The notes: generated by a model from the letters alone, not told the origin. 64,000 bases of DNA from Cecembia calidifontis (GCF_004216715.1 NZ_SGXG01000001.1:4076501-4140500), one strand, 5' to 3'; shown: positions 54,933 through 63,223, counted from the first letter of the stretch. Numbers and translations: made by a program.

Positions 54933-55425
54933 TATTGAAATTTATTGTGTGGATCAACTTAATAATTGGGTGTTAAAATCTCAAAAATCAGCTATCTATG
55001 AGACAATTTTTGGAATATTTGCTGTGGGATTGTTTTCAATTCTAATGTTTCAGAAATCAAACGGTAATTACTTATGGTTTTTGTTAGGAGTTCTTGGAAT
55101 GATGTTTTATTTAGGATTATATACTTATGGAGGTTCTGTAAGGCGTGGAAGGATAATTAATAACACAGTGAAATCTTTAAGCTTTGAAAATAATATTATG
55201 AAAATTAGAACTTTTTCATTCAATATATTAGGGTTGAAAAATTTACCTGAAAAGGTAATTGAAATTAATTCAGAAAAGTTTGAAATAAAAAATTGTGATT
55301 ATCCTATAATGGATAAAAAGACATTTAAAGATAAGGTGATTTGCGTCCTCCATGATAATGATGAAACTTACTATTTTCATCGTCAATTTTTCCCAAATAA
55401 AATTGATGAATACTTTAACAAATGA
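54913..55425 (+). CDS. Membrane protein, candidate immunity for cassette 1
   Basis: A 170-aa protein with two adjacent membrane helices (IFGIFAVGLFSILMF and YLWFLLGVLGMMFYLGLYTY) and a soluble C-terminal half (LSFENNIMKIRTFSFNILGL). It overlaps the end of the orphan tip by 20 bp and is equally AT-rich. No family is recognised. Pairing with a hydrophobic tip supports an immunity role in the membrane, by inference. Confidence 0.55.
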   Translation: MGINKNNIEIYCVDQLNNWVLKSQKSAIYETIFGIFAVGLFSILMFQKSNGNYLWFLLGVLGMMFYLGLYTYGGSVRRGRIINNTVKSLSFENNIMKIRTFSFNILGLKNLPEKVIEINSEKFEIKNCDYPIMDKKTFKDKVICVLHDNDETYYFHRQFFPNKIDEYFNK

Positions 55426-55510
55426 AGTCCCTATTGGCTGAGGCATATCGTAGGCGCTAAGAGTAGTTCAAAACTACACTTTTCTATCTTTGGAACTTGA
55501 AATCCCATTC

Positions 55511-55734
55511 TTTGAAAACATCACCGAATCCAGACACAGGGGATCAAGCGTTAAGAAACAGTCCAGTGGGCTATTTTAGCTTGGGGCCAGGTTGCAGGGG
55601 GGTAAGGCCCTGCCAGAACCCAAGAAATCCAGGAAGGTGACACCATTAAGCTTTCTGTCTTTGGAAAATACATTGATCCGAAGAAATTCAGGCTCTGGCC
55701 TGCCAGTTTCATCAGGACAGGAGACCTGTCTGCT
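55511..55734 (+). pseudogene. Degenerate Rhs-core fragment leading into cassette 2
   Basis: From about 55511 the DNA resembles the main gene around 51953-52190 (TTTGAAAACATCACCGA), but the first part is scrambled and contains an in-frame TAA at 55605-55607. From 55608 the core frame is clean (GPARTQEIQEGDTIKLSVFG, KKFRLWPASFIRTGDLSAVA) and joins the frame at 55735. Confidence 0.65.
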
Positions 55735-56961
55735 GTGGCCAGTCAGCTCAACGAACTTGGACAGCAGTATGCTGGAAGCGGACCCAATCAATTGTTACTG
55801 GCCAACGCTATCATGTTGGTGCTTTCGGAGCTGAACAAAAAGCCAGTTCCCGAAGCATATATGGCATATGCCCTTTATGATAGGGATAGTAACCAATATG
55901 ATAGTGGTAAAATTCTATTATCAAAAAAAGCCCGGAACAAGCATGAAGAGCTGAAAAAAGATATATTTGTAGAGAAGGACGGGTATATTGAAGCTTTCGT
56001 GGTCAATGAGACATCAGAGAATGTATGGTACGATAACTTCTCCATACAGAGTACTGGTCCGATAGTGGTTCAGGAAACCCATTACGATCCGTGGGGTGTG
56101 GAATTACAGGGGCTGGGGTATCAGGAGCCGGGAATAAAGGTCAACAAGTACCTCTACAACGGCAACGAGATCCTAAGTGATCTGAACCTGAATCTATACG
56201 ACTTCAAATCAAGGTTTTACGATCCGGTGATAGGCAGGTTTATAAGCATTGATGTACTTGCCGACCATCCCAATCAAATAGGATTGTCTCCGTATCAATT
56301 CAGCTGGAACAACCCGATCCGATATAATGATCCAGATGGGAAATGTCCCAGCTGCTGGCCTACGTTTTATGCCGCATATCAAGGGATGAAAGCAAAATAT
56401 TCGGGAATACTAAGTCAAGCCAATGCTCCTGTTCAAAGGTTGATTTCGAGAGATTCAGGAAGCACCCCTTCAAATATCGGGATGAATGAAACCACGAGGG
56501 CAGCCATTAGGATTACCGGGGTATCTTCAGATCTAAATGAAATAACTAGTGTTGGGAAAACTTTGGCTCAGGAGGCTGCGATTGATGTTGGCGATGTATT
56601 GGATAAAGGAGGTGAAGTAATTTCAGCTGGTGGACTTGCCTCAACTCCCATAACGGGTCCTTTAGGGTTAACAGTTATGAAATTCGGTGATGGAGTTTCT
56701 GCGTTTGGAGCTTCTTCAAAGGGGATCGGTTATATCATAGCAGGTGAGTATAATTTGGCAGGAGCTGAATTTACCAAAGCAGGGGTTTCCGCTACGACGG
56801 GTTATTCAGTAGGTAAAGCAGTAGACGTTTCTAAACGAGTTGGAAATGCAGCTGTGAATGACATCGCCCAAGAATCAATTCTTCAAACGATAAATAAAGG
56901 AGTGAATAAAATATCTAACTATGTCATTGATTTTTTATATGGAGAACGAGAGGAAAAGTAA
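55735..56961 (+). CDS. Orphan Rhs-core fragment with hydrophobic tip (cassette 2)
   Basis: A 408-codon frame beginning at GTG (55735) and open in phase from 55608, again without a convincing start. Residues 1 to about 205 copy the end of the main Rhs core (VASQLNELGQQYAGSGPNQL, THYDPWGVELQGLGYQEPGI, SRFYDPVIGRFISIDVLADH, WNNPIRYNDPDGK). The last ~200 residues are a third, unrelated tip rich in Gly, Ala and Ser with hydrophobic runs (GKTLAQEAAIDVGDVLDKGG, ASTPITGPLGLTVMKFGDGV). The tip function is unrecognised. A tiny membrane-protein gene overlaps its end. Confidence 0.72.
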   Translation: MASQLNELGQQYAGSGPNQLLLANAIMLVLSELNKKPVPEAYMAYALYDRDSNQYDSGKILLSKKARNKHEELKKDIFVEKDGYIEAFVVNETSENVWYDNFSIQSTGPIVVQETHYDPWGVELQGLGYQEPGIKVNKYLYNGNEILSDLNLNLYDFKSRFYDPVIGRFISIDVLADHPNQIGLSPYQFSWNNPIRYNDPDGKCPSCWPTFYAAYQGMKAKYSGILSQANAPVQRLISRDSGSTPSNIGMNETTRAAIRITGVSSDLNEITSVGKTLAQEAAIDVGDVLDKGGEVISAGGLASTPITGPLGLTVMKFGDGVSAFGASSKGIGYIIAGEYNLAGAEFTKAGVSATTGYSVGKAVDVSKRVGNAAVNDIAQESILQTINKGVNKISNYVIDFLYGEREEK

Positions 56962-57070
56962 CAAAATAAGAGAATCAGAGTCTACTAAGTCTGCAAGATT
57001 ACAGCTAATTATATTGATTATCGGATTAATAATAGCCCTACTGATCTATATTATAACTAACGTAAATTAG
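56921..57070 (+). CDS. Tiny membrane protein, candidate immunity for cassette 2
   Basis: A 49-codon frame from ATG at 56921 (MSLIFYMENERK), or 43 codons from ATG at 56939. It ends in a single strong membrane helix (LQLIILIIGLIIALLIYIIT) and a TAG at 57068. It overlaps the end of the cassette 2 tip by 41 or 23 bp, in the same relation as the membrane gene of cassette 1. Immunity is inferred from position. Confidence 0.5.
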   Translation: MSLIFYMENERKSNKIRESESTKSARLQLIILIIGLIIALLIYIITNVN

Positions 57071-57116
57071 GGTATTTGTCATTGATTCTTTCTAAGTCCG
57101 GCACTGCCGGGCTTTT

Positions 57117-57365
57117 TCAATAAATATCCTTTCTGTGTCCCAGATCGATCACATCCACAAGCAGGACACTGTCCTGTATCTCGTAGATGATTCGGTAATC
57201 GGCCACACGTACACGGTAGCCGTCCCTTCCTTTTAGCTTCTTGCAGCCTTCTGGGCGTGGGTCGTTCCCCAGATCGAGTATGGCGGTCTTGATATTGGAA
57301 TAATACGGTTCCGGAATCTTGGCGAGCTTTTTCTGCGCTTTGCGCTCAACACGGACTTTGTACAT
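57117..57365 (-). CDS. RelE/ParE-family toxin
   Basis: An 82-aa toxin of the RelE superfamily, usually a ribosome-dependent mRNA interferase. It begins MYKVRVERKAQKKLAKIPEP and has KKLKGRDGYRVRVADYRIIY and the C-terminal VDVIDLGHRKDIY, where the terminal Arg and Tyr are typical. Its ATG touches the antitoxin stop (57365), so the pair is co-translated. Confidence 0.92.
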   Translation of the reverse strand: MYKVRVERKAQKKLAKIPEPYYSNIKTAILDLGNDPRPEGCKKLKGRDGYRVRVADYRIIYEIQDSVLLVDVIDLGHRKDIY

Positions 57366-57571
57366 TACTTTTGTTTTTGTCCGCGTTTTTTCTCAATCTC
57401 CCTGAAAGCCTGTTCCGCGTCTATAAACTCCTGTTTGCCTTTTTTGGCGGCATCATAGAGTTTAATGTCTTCGAATTCTTCCAGATCATCCACCATTTTG
57501 TTGTAATCCTTGATTGGAAGAATGACGGCAAGTTTTTTGCCGTGGTCGTCTGTTATAAATTGTGTTCTCAT
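57365..57571 (-). CDS. Antitoxin of the RelE-type pair
   Basis: A 68-aa acidic protein, MRTQFITDDHGKKLAVILPI with a helical C-terminus (YDAAKKGKQEFIDAEQAFRE), resembling Phd/YefM or RelB-like antitoxins. It overlaps the toxin ATG at one end and the XRE gene stop at the other (ATGA at 57568-57571), forming a tight three-gene operon. Confidence 0.85.
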   Translation of the reverse strand: MRTQFITDDHGKKLAVILPIKDYNKMVDDLEEFEDIKLYDAAKKGKQEFIDAEQAFREIEKKRGQKQK

Positions 57572-57903
57572 TGCATGTAAGCTTTTTGGGCGTTTGTATC
57601 CCGGATCACCGTATCGATCAAAAAGAAAAGTTTGTCCTTTATCGTTGGGTTCAGGGCTTCAATATCCTGCAGCCGCTGTACAGTCTTTTTGTCAAACTTG
57701 GCATTTTGCCCTTCTCCTACGAGATAATCCAAAGACACCTCAAAGGCATCTGCGATTTTCTTGGCTGCATCGATGGACGGAACGGCTTCCCCCCGTTCGT
57801 ATTTACCGATCATTACACGGGATACCCCGCTGTTGTTGGCCAAATCGGTCTGTGACCAGCCTTTGGAATCCCTTAAAGTTGCAATTATTTTGCCTGTTTC
57901 CAT
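57568..57903 (-). CDS. XRE-family transcriptional regulator
   Basis: A 111-aa protein with an N-terminal Cro/cI-type HTH (IIATLRDSKGWSQTDLANNS, GVSRVMIGKYERGEAVPSID, AAKKIADAFEVSLDYLVGEG) and a helical tail. It is the first gene of the XRE-antitoxin-toxin operon and probably autoregulates it. A palindrome overlaps its promoter box at 57946-57960. It is divergent from the primase-helicase gene and might control that as well. Confidence 0.92.
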   Translation of the reverse strand: METGKIIATLRDSKGWSQTDLANNSGVSRVMIGKYERGEAVPSIDAAKKIADAFEVSLDYLVGEGQNAKFDKKTVQRLQDIEALNPTIKDKLFFLIDTVIRDTNAQKAYMQ

Positions 57904-57945
57904 ACCTGATAAGATGTAATTGTACTCCTTAATCCATGTTTAAGG

Positions 57946-57960
57946 CAAATTTACGTAAAT
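57946..57960 (-). promoter_or_regulatory. Promoter box and palindromic candidate operator of the XRE operon
   Basis: Minus-strand TAAATTTG (57953-57946) fits the -7 consensus. The perfect 12-bp palindrome ATTTACGTAAAT (57949-57960) overlaps it and is a likely binding site for a dimeric XRE regulator. No TTG at -33. Confidence 0.5.
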
Positions 57961-57987
57961 AAAAGATAGAATAAAATCTTATAATTT

Positions 57988-58017
57988 TTGTATGATTGAA
58001 ATAATTGGATACTTTTG
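57988..58017 (+). promoter_or_regulatory. Promoter of the primase-helicase gene
   Basis: TTG (57988-57990), 19-nt spacer, TACTTTTG (58010-58017): a full match to the Bacteroidota promoter, about 43 bp before the ATG at 58061 and 35-70 bp from the divergent XRE promoter. Confidence 0.7.
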
Positions 58018-58060
58018 TCTCTGATAGGAACAAGAAATATTTTTCTAAAATCTTTCGATT

Positions 58061-58660
58061 ATGGAGATCACCGAGATCAAAACCAGACTGACGCTAAAGG
58101 AAGTCCTGGAACATTACGGGCTGAAACCGGACAAGCAAAGCCGTCTGAACTGCCCGTTCCACCCGGACAGGACCCCGAGCATGCAGGTGTACTACAAGAC
58201 CCAGACGGCCTACTGCTTCAGTTCCAACTGCCCCACCCACAGCAAGAGCCTGGACGTGATCGACTTTATTATGCACATGGAACAGACAGACAAACACCAG
58301 GCGATCCTGAAGGCGGGGGAACTGATCAACGGTACGGCTTCCCCTGCCCAGAAACTGACTAGGGTTGTGCTGCTCACAAACATGTTCACCTACTTCAAGA
58401 ATGCCATACACAACAGCAGGCCTGCCCGTGAATACCTGGAAAGCCGTGGACTGGACCATGGTAAAACGGAGATCGGTTACAACAGCGGCCAGTTCCACCA
58501 CGGGAGCAGAAAGGACGGAACATTGATAGAAGCCTGCCTGAAATACGGCCTGCTGCTGGACAAAGGGCATACAAACAACCGTACGGGCGAGAAGGCCTAC
58601 ACAGCCCCTTTGGGAAGGGCGGGATCGTTTTCCCGCTCCGGAACAGTGAGAACCAAATAA
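58061..58660 (+). pseudogene. Primase-helicase gene, N-terminal CHC2 part before a frameshift
   Basis: The 199-codon frame encodes a CHC2 primase zinc finger (LNCPFHPDRTPSMQV, TAYCFSSNCPTHSKSLDVID) and the following linker (NMFTYFKNAIHNSRPAREYL). After GEKAYTAP it runs as LGRAGSFSRSGT and stops. The other frame, open from 58612, gives GKGGIVFPLRNSENQITSLY, which is the expected continuation. One missing base near 58608-58620 explains this. With 58990-60813 it would form one replication protein of about 917 residues. It could be a real mutation or a sequence error. Confidence 0.82.
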
Positions 58661-58989
58661 CCAGCCTGTACTTCCGCAGCACGGCAGAGGACAGACAGGC
58701 ACGCCACTTTTACCTCAGGGACAGGCAGGGGCTTTATCCGTGTTATCCGAAACAGGAGGCCGCCAAACTGATCCTGACCGAAGCCATCATCGATGCTGCC
58801 ACCCTGCTCCAAATCCCCGGCATTACTGCGGAATACGAAATACTTGCCTGCTACGGCACCAACGGTCTGACCGAGGAACATATAAACGCCATCCAATCAC
58901 TGAACAACTTAGAGGAAATTGTTTTCTTTTTTGACGGGGATGCCGCCGGACTGGAAGGCGCAAGAAAACAAGGCGAAAAGCTGAAGGAG

Positions 58990-60813
58990 TTGCTGCCGAA
59001 CGTGAAAATCAGCCGGATAAATACCCCGGAGGGCGAGGATGTAAACAGCCTGTACGTAAACCATGCGGACAGTTCGGAAGAACTCTTTAAACACCTGCTC
59101 GACAGCCGTACCCCTTTTGAATCGCCAAACGGATCTTTTTATTCTTCAAATGAACCTGTTTCAAATGAAAAGAAAGAGGTTCAGAAGCAGGAAACCGAAC
59201 CGCAACCAAAAACCAACGCCCAGAAACCACCCCAAACCACCCCACAGCCAAAATCAGGCAGTCAGAAACCAACTTCCGGCCCAGACCATGCGGCAGGTCG
59301 CTTTGATACCAGTAATCCACACAGGATCATTTACTTTACCGACACGGCGCATTACTATGTAAAAGGCGGGGTGAGACAGGAGCCGGACAGGCTGCAGATC
59401 AGCCTGATGGTCGAGGGGAAGGGCAACAGTGCCTACAACCGCTACCGCAACCGCCTGGACCTGTACGAGAACAAGCAGACGGAACGGATAGCAAGGGAAG
59501 CGGCGGAAAAACTCAACCTCAGGGCCGACCTGTTGGAGCTCGACCTGTGCCGCCTGGCCGACCTTCTGGAAGATTACCGTGACAGCCGGGAAACGGGGCA
59601 AAAGCCGGAAAGCGCAAGGACAGCCCTGGACAGTACGGCAAGCGGCCGGTGCAGGGACTTTTTAAGCAAGCCCAACCTGATCCAGCGGTTCAACGGACTG
59701 ATAGGAAAGGCGGGCGTCGTCGGGGAGGAAAACAACCGGGTATTCCTGTTCTGCATCGCCGCCAGCTACGGGATGCCCGACACGCTGCATGCCCTGATCC
59801 AGGGATCGAGCGGATCGGGCAAGACGCACCTGTTGGTCAAAATCAGCAGTTTTATCCCGGATGAAGATGTAAAAAGGTTTACAAGGGTCACGGAGAGCAG
59901 TTTTTATAATTATGGCATGTACGACCTGAAAAACAAGCTGATCTGTCTGGAGGATCTGGACGGGATGAAGGAAGAGGCGCAGCTGGCTTTTAGGGAATTA
60001 CAATCAAGGGAAATGCTCTCCTCAAGCACCACCGGCCAGGACGAGAAGGGCAACAACCGGGCGTATGAAAAGACCGTCTACGGGCCGATCGCATCGATGG
60101 CCTGCACGACCAAGGGGGAGATCTACGAGGACAACATGAACCGCTGTTTTCTGATCGCAGTGGACGAGACCAGGGTGCAGACGCAAAGGATCATCCAGTA
60201 CCAGAACCAAAAGGCATCCGGGAAAATAGACGGGCAGGAAGAAAGGAAGGCCACGGAGTTTATACAGAACTGTATCCGGATGTTGAAACCGTATGAAGTG
60301 GTCAATCCATACGCAGACAAAGTGAACCTTCCTGAAGAGGCCCACAAGATCAGGCGGCTGAACGGGCTGTACCAGAGCTTCGTCAAGCAGATGACCCTGA
60401 TGAACCAGTACAGGAGGAAAAAGGATCAGAAAGGGAGATTGATCACGGAGAAAGAGGATCTGCAGACAGCGGCGGAGATCATGTTTGACAGCATCGTGCT
60501 GAAGATAGACGAGCTGGACGGCAGCCTGCGGCTGTTCTACGAGCAGCTGAAAACCTACATCAAGGGCAAAGGCGATGCATACGAATCGTACAGCTTCGGG
60601 CAGCGTGAGATCAGGCAGGCACTGAACATCAGCAAGACCCAGCTTCACCGCTACATCCATGACCTGCTGGCCCTGGAATACATCCGGCAGACGGGCGGCC
60701 ATGCGAACCGGGGCTATCAATACAAAGTGGTCTGGTGGGACAACATCGAGGCATTGCGGGCAAAAACAAAAAGGCACCTGCAGGGGCAGCTTGACCAGCT
60801 TGAAATTTTATAG
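58990..60813 (+). CDS. Primase-helicase C-terminal part: TOPRIM and AAA+ helicase domains
   Basis: The frame is open from 58612, and the first ATG at 58990 lies inside the TOPRIM domain, so a product from that ATG would be incomplete. The upstream TOPRIM has LTEAIIDAATLLQ and VFFFDGDAAGLEGA (DxD). After a Pro/Gln/Lys-rich linker comes an AAA+ domain: Walker A IQGSSGSGKTHLLV, Walker B LICLEDLDGMKEEA, and TEDNMNR-like IYEDNMNRCFLIAVDE. A C-terminal winged-helix-like region (GQREIRQALNISKTQLHRYI) follows. This is a mobile-element replication protein. GC content is much higher than in the chromosomal genes. Confidence 0.82.
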   Translation: MLPNVKISRINTPEGEDVNSLYVNHADSSEELFKHLLDSRTPFESPNGSFYSSNEPVSNEKKEVQKQETEPQPKTNAQKPPQTTPQPKSGSQKPTSGPDHAAGRFDTSNPHRIIYFTDTAHYYVKGGVRQEPDRLQISLMVEGKGNSAYNRYRNRLDLYENKQTERIAREAAEKLNLRADLLELDLCRLADLLEDYRDSRETGQKPESARTALDSTASGRCRDFLSKPNLIQRFNGLIGKAGVVGEENNRVFLFCIAASYGMPDTLHALIQGSSGSGKTHLLVKISSFIPDEDVKRFTRVTESSFYNYGMYDLKNKLICLEDLDGMKEEAQLAFRELQSREMLSSSTTGQDEKGNNRAYEKTVYGPIASMACTTKGEIYEDNMNRCFLIAVDETRVQTQRIIQYQNQKASGKIDGQEERKATEFIQNCIRMLKPYEVVNPYADKVNLPEEAHKIRRLNGLYQSFVKQMTLMNQYRRKKDQKGRLITEKEDLQTAAEIMFDSIVLKIDELDGSLRLFYEQLKTYIKGKGDAYESYSFGQREIRQALNISKTQLHRYIHDLLALEYIRQTGGHANRGYQYKVVWWDNIEALRAKTKRHLQGQLDQLEIL

Positions 60814-60954
60814 GCTGGTGTTCCATACCCTTGGAACGCCAGCCGGAACGCCAGAAAGACCCAAAACCGGCCAATACCTGCTGCAACCAAACAAAATACC
60901 CCTGGCGTTCCGTGTTCCGAAAGAACGTGAGCCCCCCTGAAAATATCTACTACG

Positions 60955-61866
60955 ATGAAGCACTTACCGATATACAACAAAGAATATAATGGCCTGTTGC
61001 TGGACTTTAAGCTGTATCTGGAACGGACGGGCTACAACAAAGGGAGCTGTGAAGCCCTGCCATCCTGCCTGCGGGAGTTTTTTTACCGGATGGAAGGCCT
61101 TGGCATCCATGGACTGGACGGCATCATGCCCGGGCATATCCTGGAACATTGGGAGTACCTGAGGACAAGACCGAGCCAAAGGGGAGGCAGTTTGAGCGAA
61201 AGCCAGATCAACCATCACCTGTATGCCCTGAAAACCTTTATGAACTTCCGGGAAGCCCTTGGGGATCTTGAAAGCAACCCCTTCGGCGCACTGGCCTTCC
61301 CCAAGCCGGAACATCCGCCCAGGAAGGTGTTAAGCACCGAAGAGATCAAAGCCCTGTACGGTGCATGTGAGACCCTTCGTGACCATGCCATGCTGAGCCT
61401 GTTCTACGGCTGCGGGCTGAGAAGGTCGGAGGCGGAAAAGCTGGACATATCCGACATCCATTTTAAAGGTGGACTGCTGTACGTGCGATCGGGAAAGGGC
61501 GGGAAAAGAAGGGCGGTGCCGATGGGCGTACAGGTTGCCCAAGACCTGAAAGGTTATTACCTGCATGAAAGGGAATCCTACAGAAGCGGGGCCACAGCCG
61601 ACAGCCTAAAGGCTTTTATGCTCAACAACCACGGGAACAGGATGTCCGGGGACAGCTTTTGGAGACGGCTCGGATATCTGGCGGAACAGGCGGGCTTTAC
61701 GGACAGGATCGGGCTTCACTGCCTGCGGCACAGCATCGCCACGCACCTGTTGGAAGGCGGACTGGGCATCGAGCAGGTCAGGGACTTTCTCGGCCACCGC
61801 CATCTTGAGACGACCCAGCTCTATGCCAAAATCAGCAAACATTACCTATCCAAACAGATATGTTGA
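60955..61866 (+). CDS. Tyrosine recombinase/integrase 1
   Basis: A 303-aa site-specific recombinase with SAM-like N-terminal domain (LLLDFKLYLERTGYNKGSCE) and catalytic residues Arg in FYGCGLRRSEAEKL, Lys in RSGKGGKRRAVPM, His-x-x-Arg in IGLHCLRHSIATHLL, His in FLGHRHLETTQ and Tyr in TTQLYAKIS. All five are present. It follows the primase-helicase and overlaps integrase 2 by 7 bp. Confidence 0.93.
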   Translation: MKHLPIYNKEYNGLLLDFKLYLERTGYNKGSCEALPSCLREFFYRMEGLGIHGLDGIMPGHILEHWEYLRTRPSQRGGSLSESQINHHLYALKTFMNFREALGDLESNPFGALAFPKPEHPPRKVLSTEEIKALYGACETLRDHAMLSLFYGCGLRRSEAEKLDISDIHFKGGLLYVRSGKGGKRRAVPMGVQVAQDLKGYYLHERESYRSGATADSLKAFMLNNHGNRMSGDSFWRRLGYLAEQAGFTDRIGLHCLRHSIATHLLEGGLGIEQVRDFLGHRHLETTQLYAKISKHYLSKQIC

Positions 61867-62795
61867 GCACCGATAAAAACAAACCGGACAAGCGAAATCC
61901 CGGTCGACCGGAGGGAGTACCGGGAAAGGAAAGGGAACTGGAAAAATACCTGCTGGAAAGGCACACCCCGGAGACGGCGAAGATCTACCTTCGGGACATC
62001 CGGATATACCTGGACTACATGACCGGGGAAAGGGCGGAAAAAGCCACCTACAAAGACATCCTGCAGTACGTGGACTACCTCAGGAAGAAACACAAAAACC
62101 CGAGGACGGTCAACAGGATGCTTTACGGGGCAAAGTCCTGGCACAACTGGCTGCTGCATACCGGAAAGCGGGAAGACCATCCCTGCAGGTTTTTGAGGCT
62201 GAGGGATGCCAAAGGGCAGGACATCCAGTTGCAGGATCTTTTTTCTTCAACTGAACTCGAACAGCTGATGGAAAGGAAGGAACGCTATGAAAGCGTAAGG
62301 ACCAGGAACCAAGTAATCGTCAGTCTGCTGATCTACCAGGGCTTACGGTTGAAGGAAACAGAACAGTTGCGGTTAGAGGATGTTGACCTGGAAGCAGGGA
62401 CAGTCCACAGCAGGGGCATGGCCAAGACACTGCCAAGAACCCTGAAGATGAAGCCCAAACAGATCATGCTTTTTTACAGGTATATCCACGAAATACGGCC
62501 CAAAACCATCAGCGAAGACACCGATCAACTGATCCTGAACATCCGGGGAAAGGCCATCAAAGCCGATGATATCAACTACTTGGTGGAAACCTTCCGGGAT
62601 CTCTTTCCGGAAAGGAAACTGAATGCCCAGACCATCCGGCAGAGCGTGATCGCCAACCTGTTGAAAGAGGGAAAGGACTTACGGGTAGTCCAGGTGTTCG
62701 CAGGACATAAAAACCCGAGTTCGACGGAGCGGTACAGGCAGACGGGCTTGGATGAACTGAAAGCTGCGGTACAGAAACACCATCCGCTGGGGTAG
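61860..62795 (+). CDS. Tyrosine recombinase/integrase 2 (divergent active site)
   Basis: A 311-aa recombinase coupled to integrase 1. N-terminal domain: YLLERHTPETAKIYLRDIRI. Catalytic Arg in IYQGLRLKETEQLR, second Arg in NAQTIRQSVIANLL, His in VFAGHKNPSSTE and Tyr in TERYRQTG. The usual His of HxxR is Gln here, a change tolerated in some recombinases. Tandem recombinases may act as a heterodimer or as separate integration and excision enzymes; which cannot be told. Confidence 0.88.
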   Translation: MLSTDKNKPDKRNPGRPEGVPGKERELEKYLLERHTPETAKIYLRDIRIYLDYMTGERAEKATYKDILQYVDYLRKKHKNPRTVNRMLYGAKSWHNWLLHTGKREDHPCRFLRLRDAKGQDIQLQDLFSSTELEQLMERKERYESVRTRNQVIVSLLIYQGLRLKETEQLRLEDVDLEAGTVHSRGMAKTLPRTLKMKPKQIMLFYRYIHEIRPKTISEDTDQLILNIRGKAIKADDINYLVETFRDLFPERKLNAQTIRQSVIANLLKEGKDLRVVQVFAGHKNPSSTERYRQTGLDELKAAVQKHHPLG

Positions 62796-63190
62796 TGCTC
62801 CGAAGGGAGGTTTGCAGTAAAGACAACGGTCACAGGTAAAGCGGCGTTCGTCATCGTCATCCGGCAAAAAGCCACGCCAGCACTCACGGCATTGTTTTAT
62901 GGAGTGTTTGTTTTTTAAGGCATAAAACAGAGCCGTTCGCCCTTCGGGTCCGCCGCGGCGGATGCTGTCATGTCTTTTGCAGTTCCTCCCTCTTCCTCAC
63001 GGCAGGCTACTTTGTCTGCTTTTGCCGCTTCACTTCGTTACGTTCGTTCCTCACTTCACTACGTTCAGCCGCAACGCATCCACCGCCTGCCATAATTTTG
63101 CTCGCCTGCGGGTCGCTGCGGGCTGCGGCTTGACTTTGTTTATTTGCCTCCGGCAGGTAGGTAAGCCTTGTGTAAGTTCCGCTTCACTCC

Positions 63191-63223
63191 GGGTTTTTGT
63201 ATAAGAAAAAATTACAAAAACCC
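63191..63223. repeat. Hairpin with 11-bp perfect stem
   Basis: GGGTTTTTGTA (63191-63201) and TACAAAAACCC (63213-63223) with an 11-nt AT-rich loop. It could be a recombination or replication site or a structured RNA; no direct evidence. Confidence 0.5.

Noticed and set aside
55485..55492. TATCTTTG upstream of cassette 2 as a promoter.
   Set aside because: Box matches, but there is no -33 TTG and what follows is a scrambled core with stops, so no gene start fits.
55592..55834. Plus-strand frame whose C-terminal part matches a frame at 52033-52284.
   Set aside because: Both are out-of-phase readings of the repeated Rhs core, so the match only reflects the DNA repeat.
60022..60777. 251-codon minus-strand frame, and several others opposite 58-62.8 kb.
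   Set aside because: Long antisense frames are expected in GC-rich coding DNA. The plus strand carries the AAA+ and recombinase motifs.
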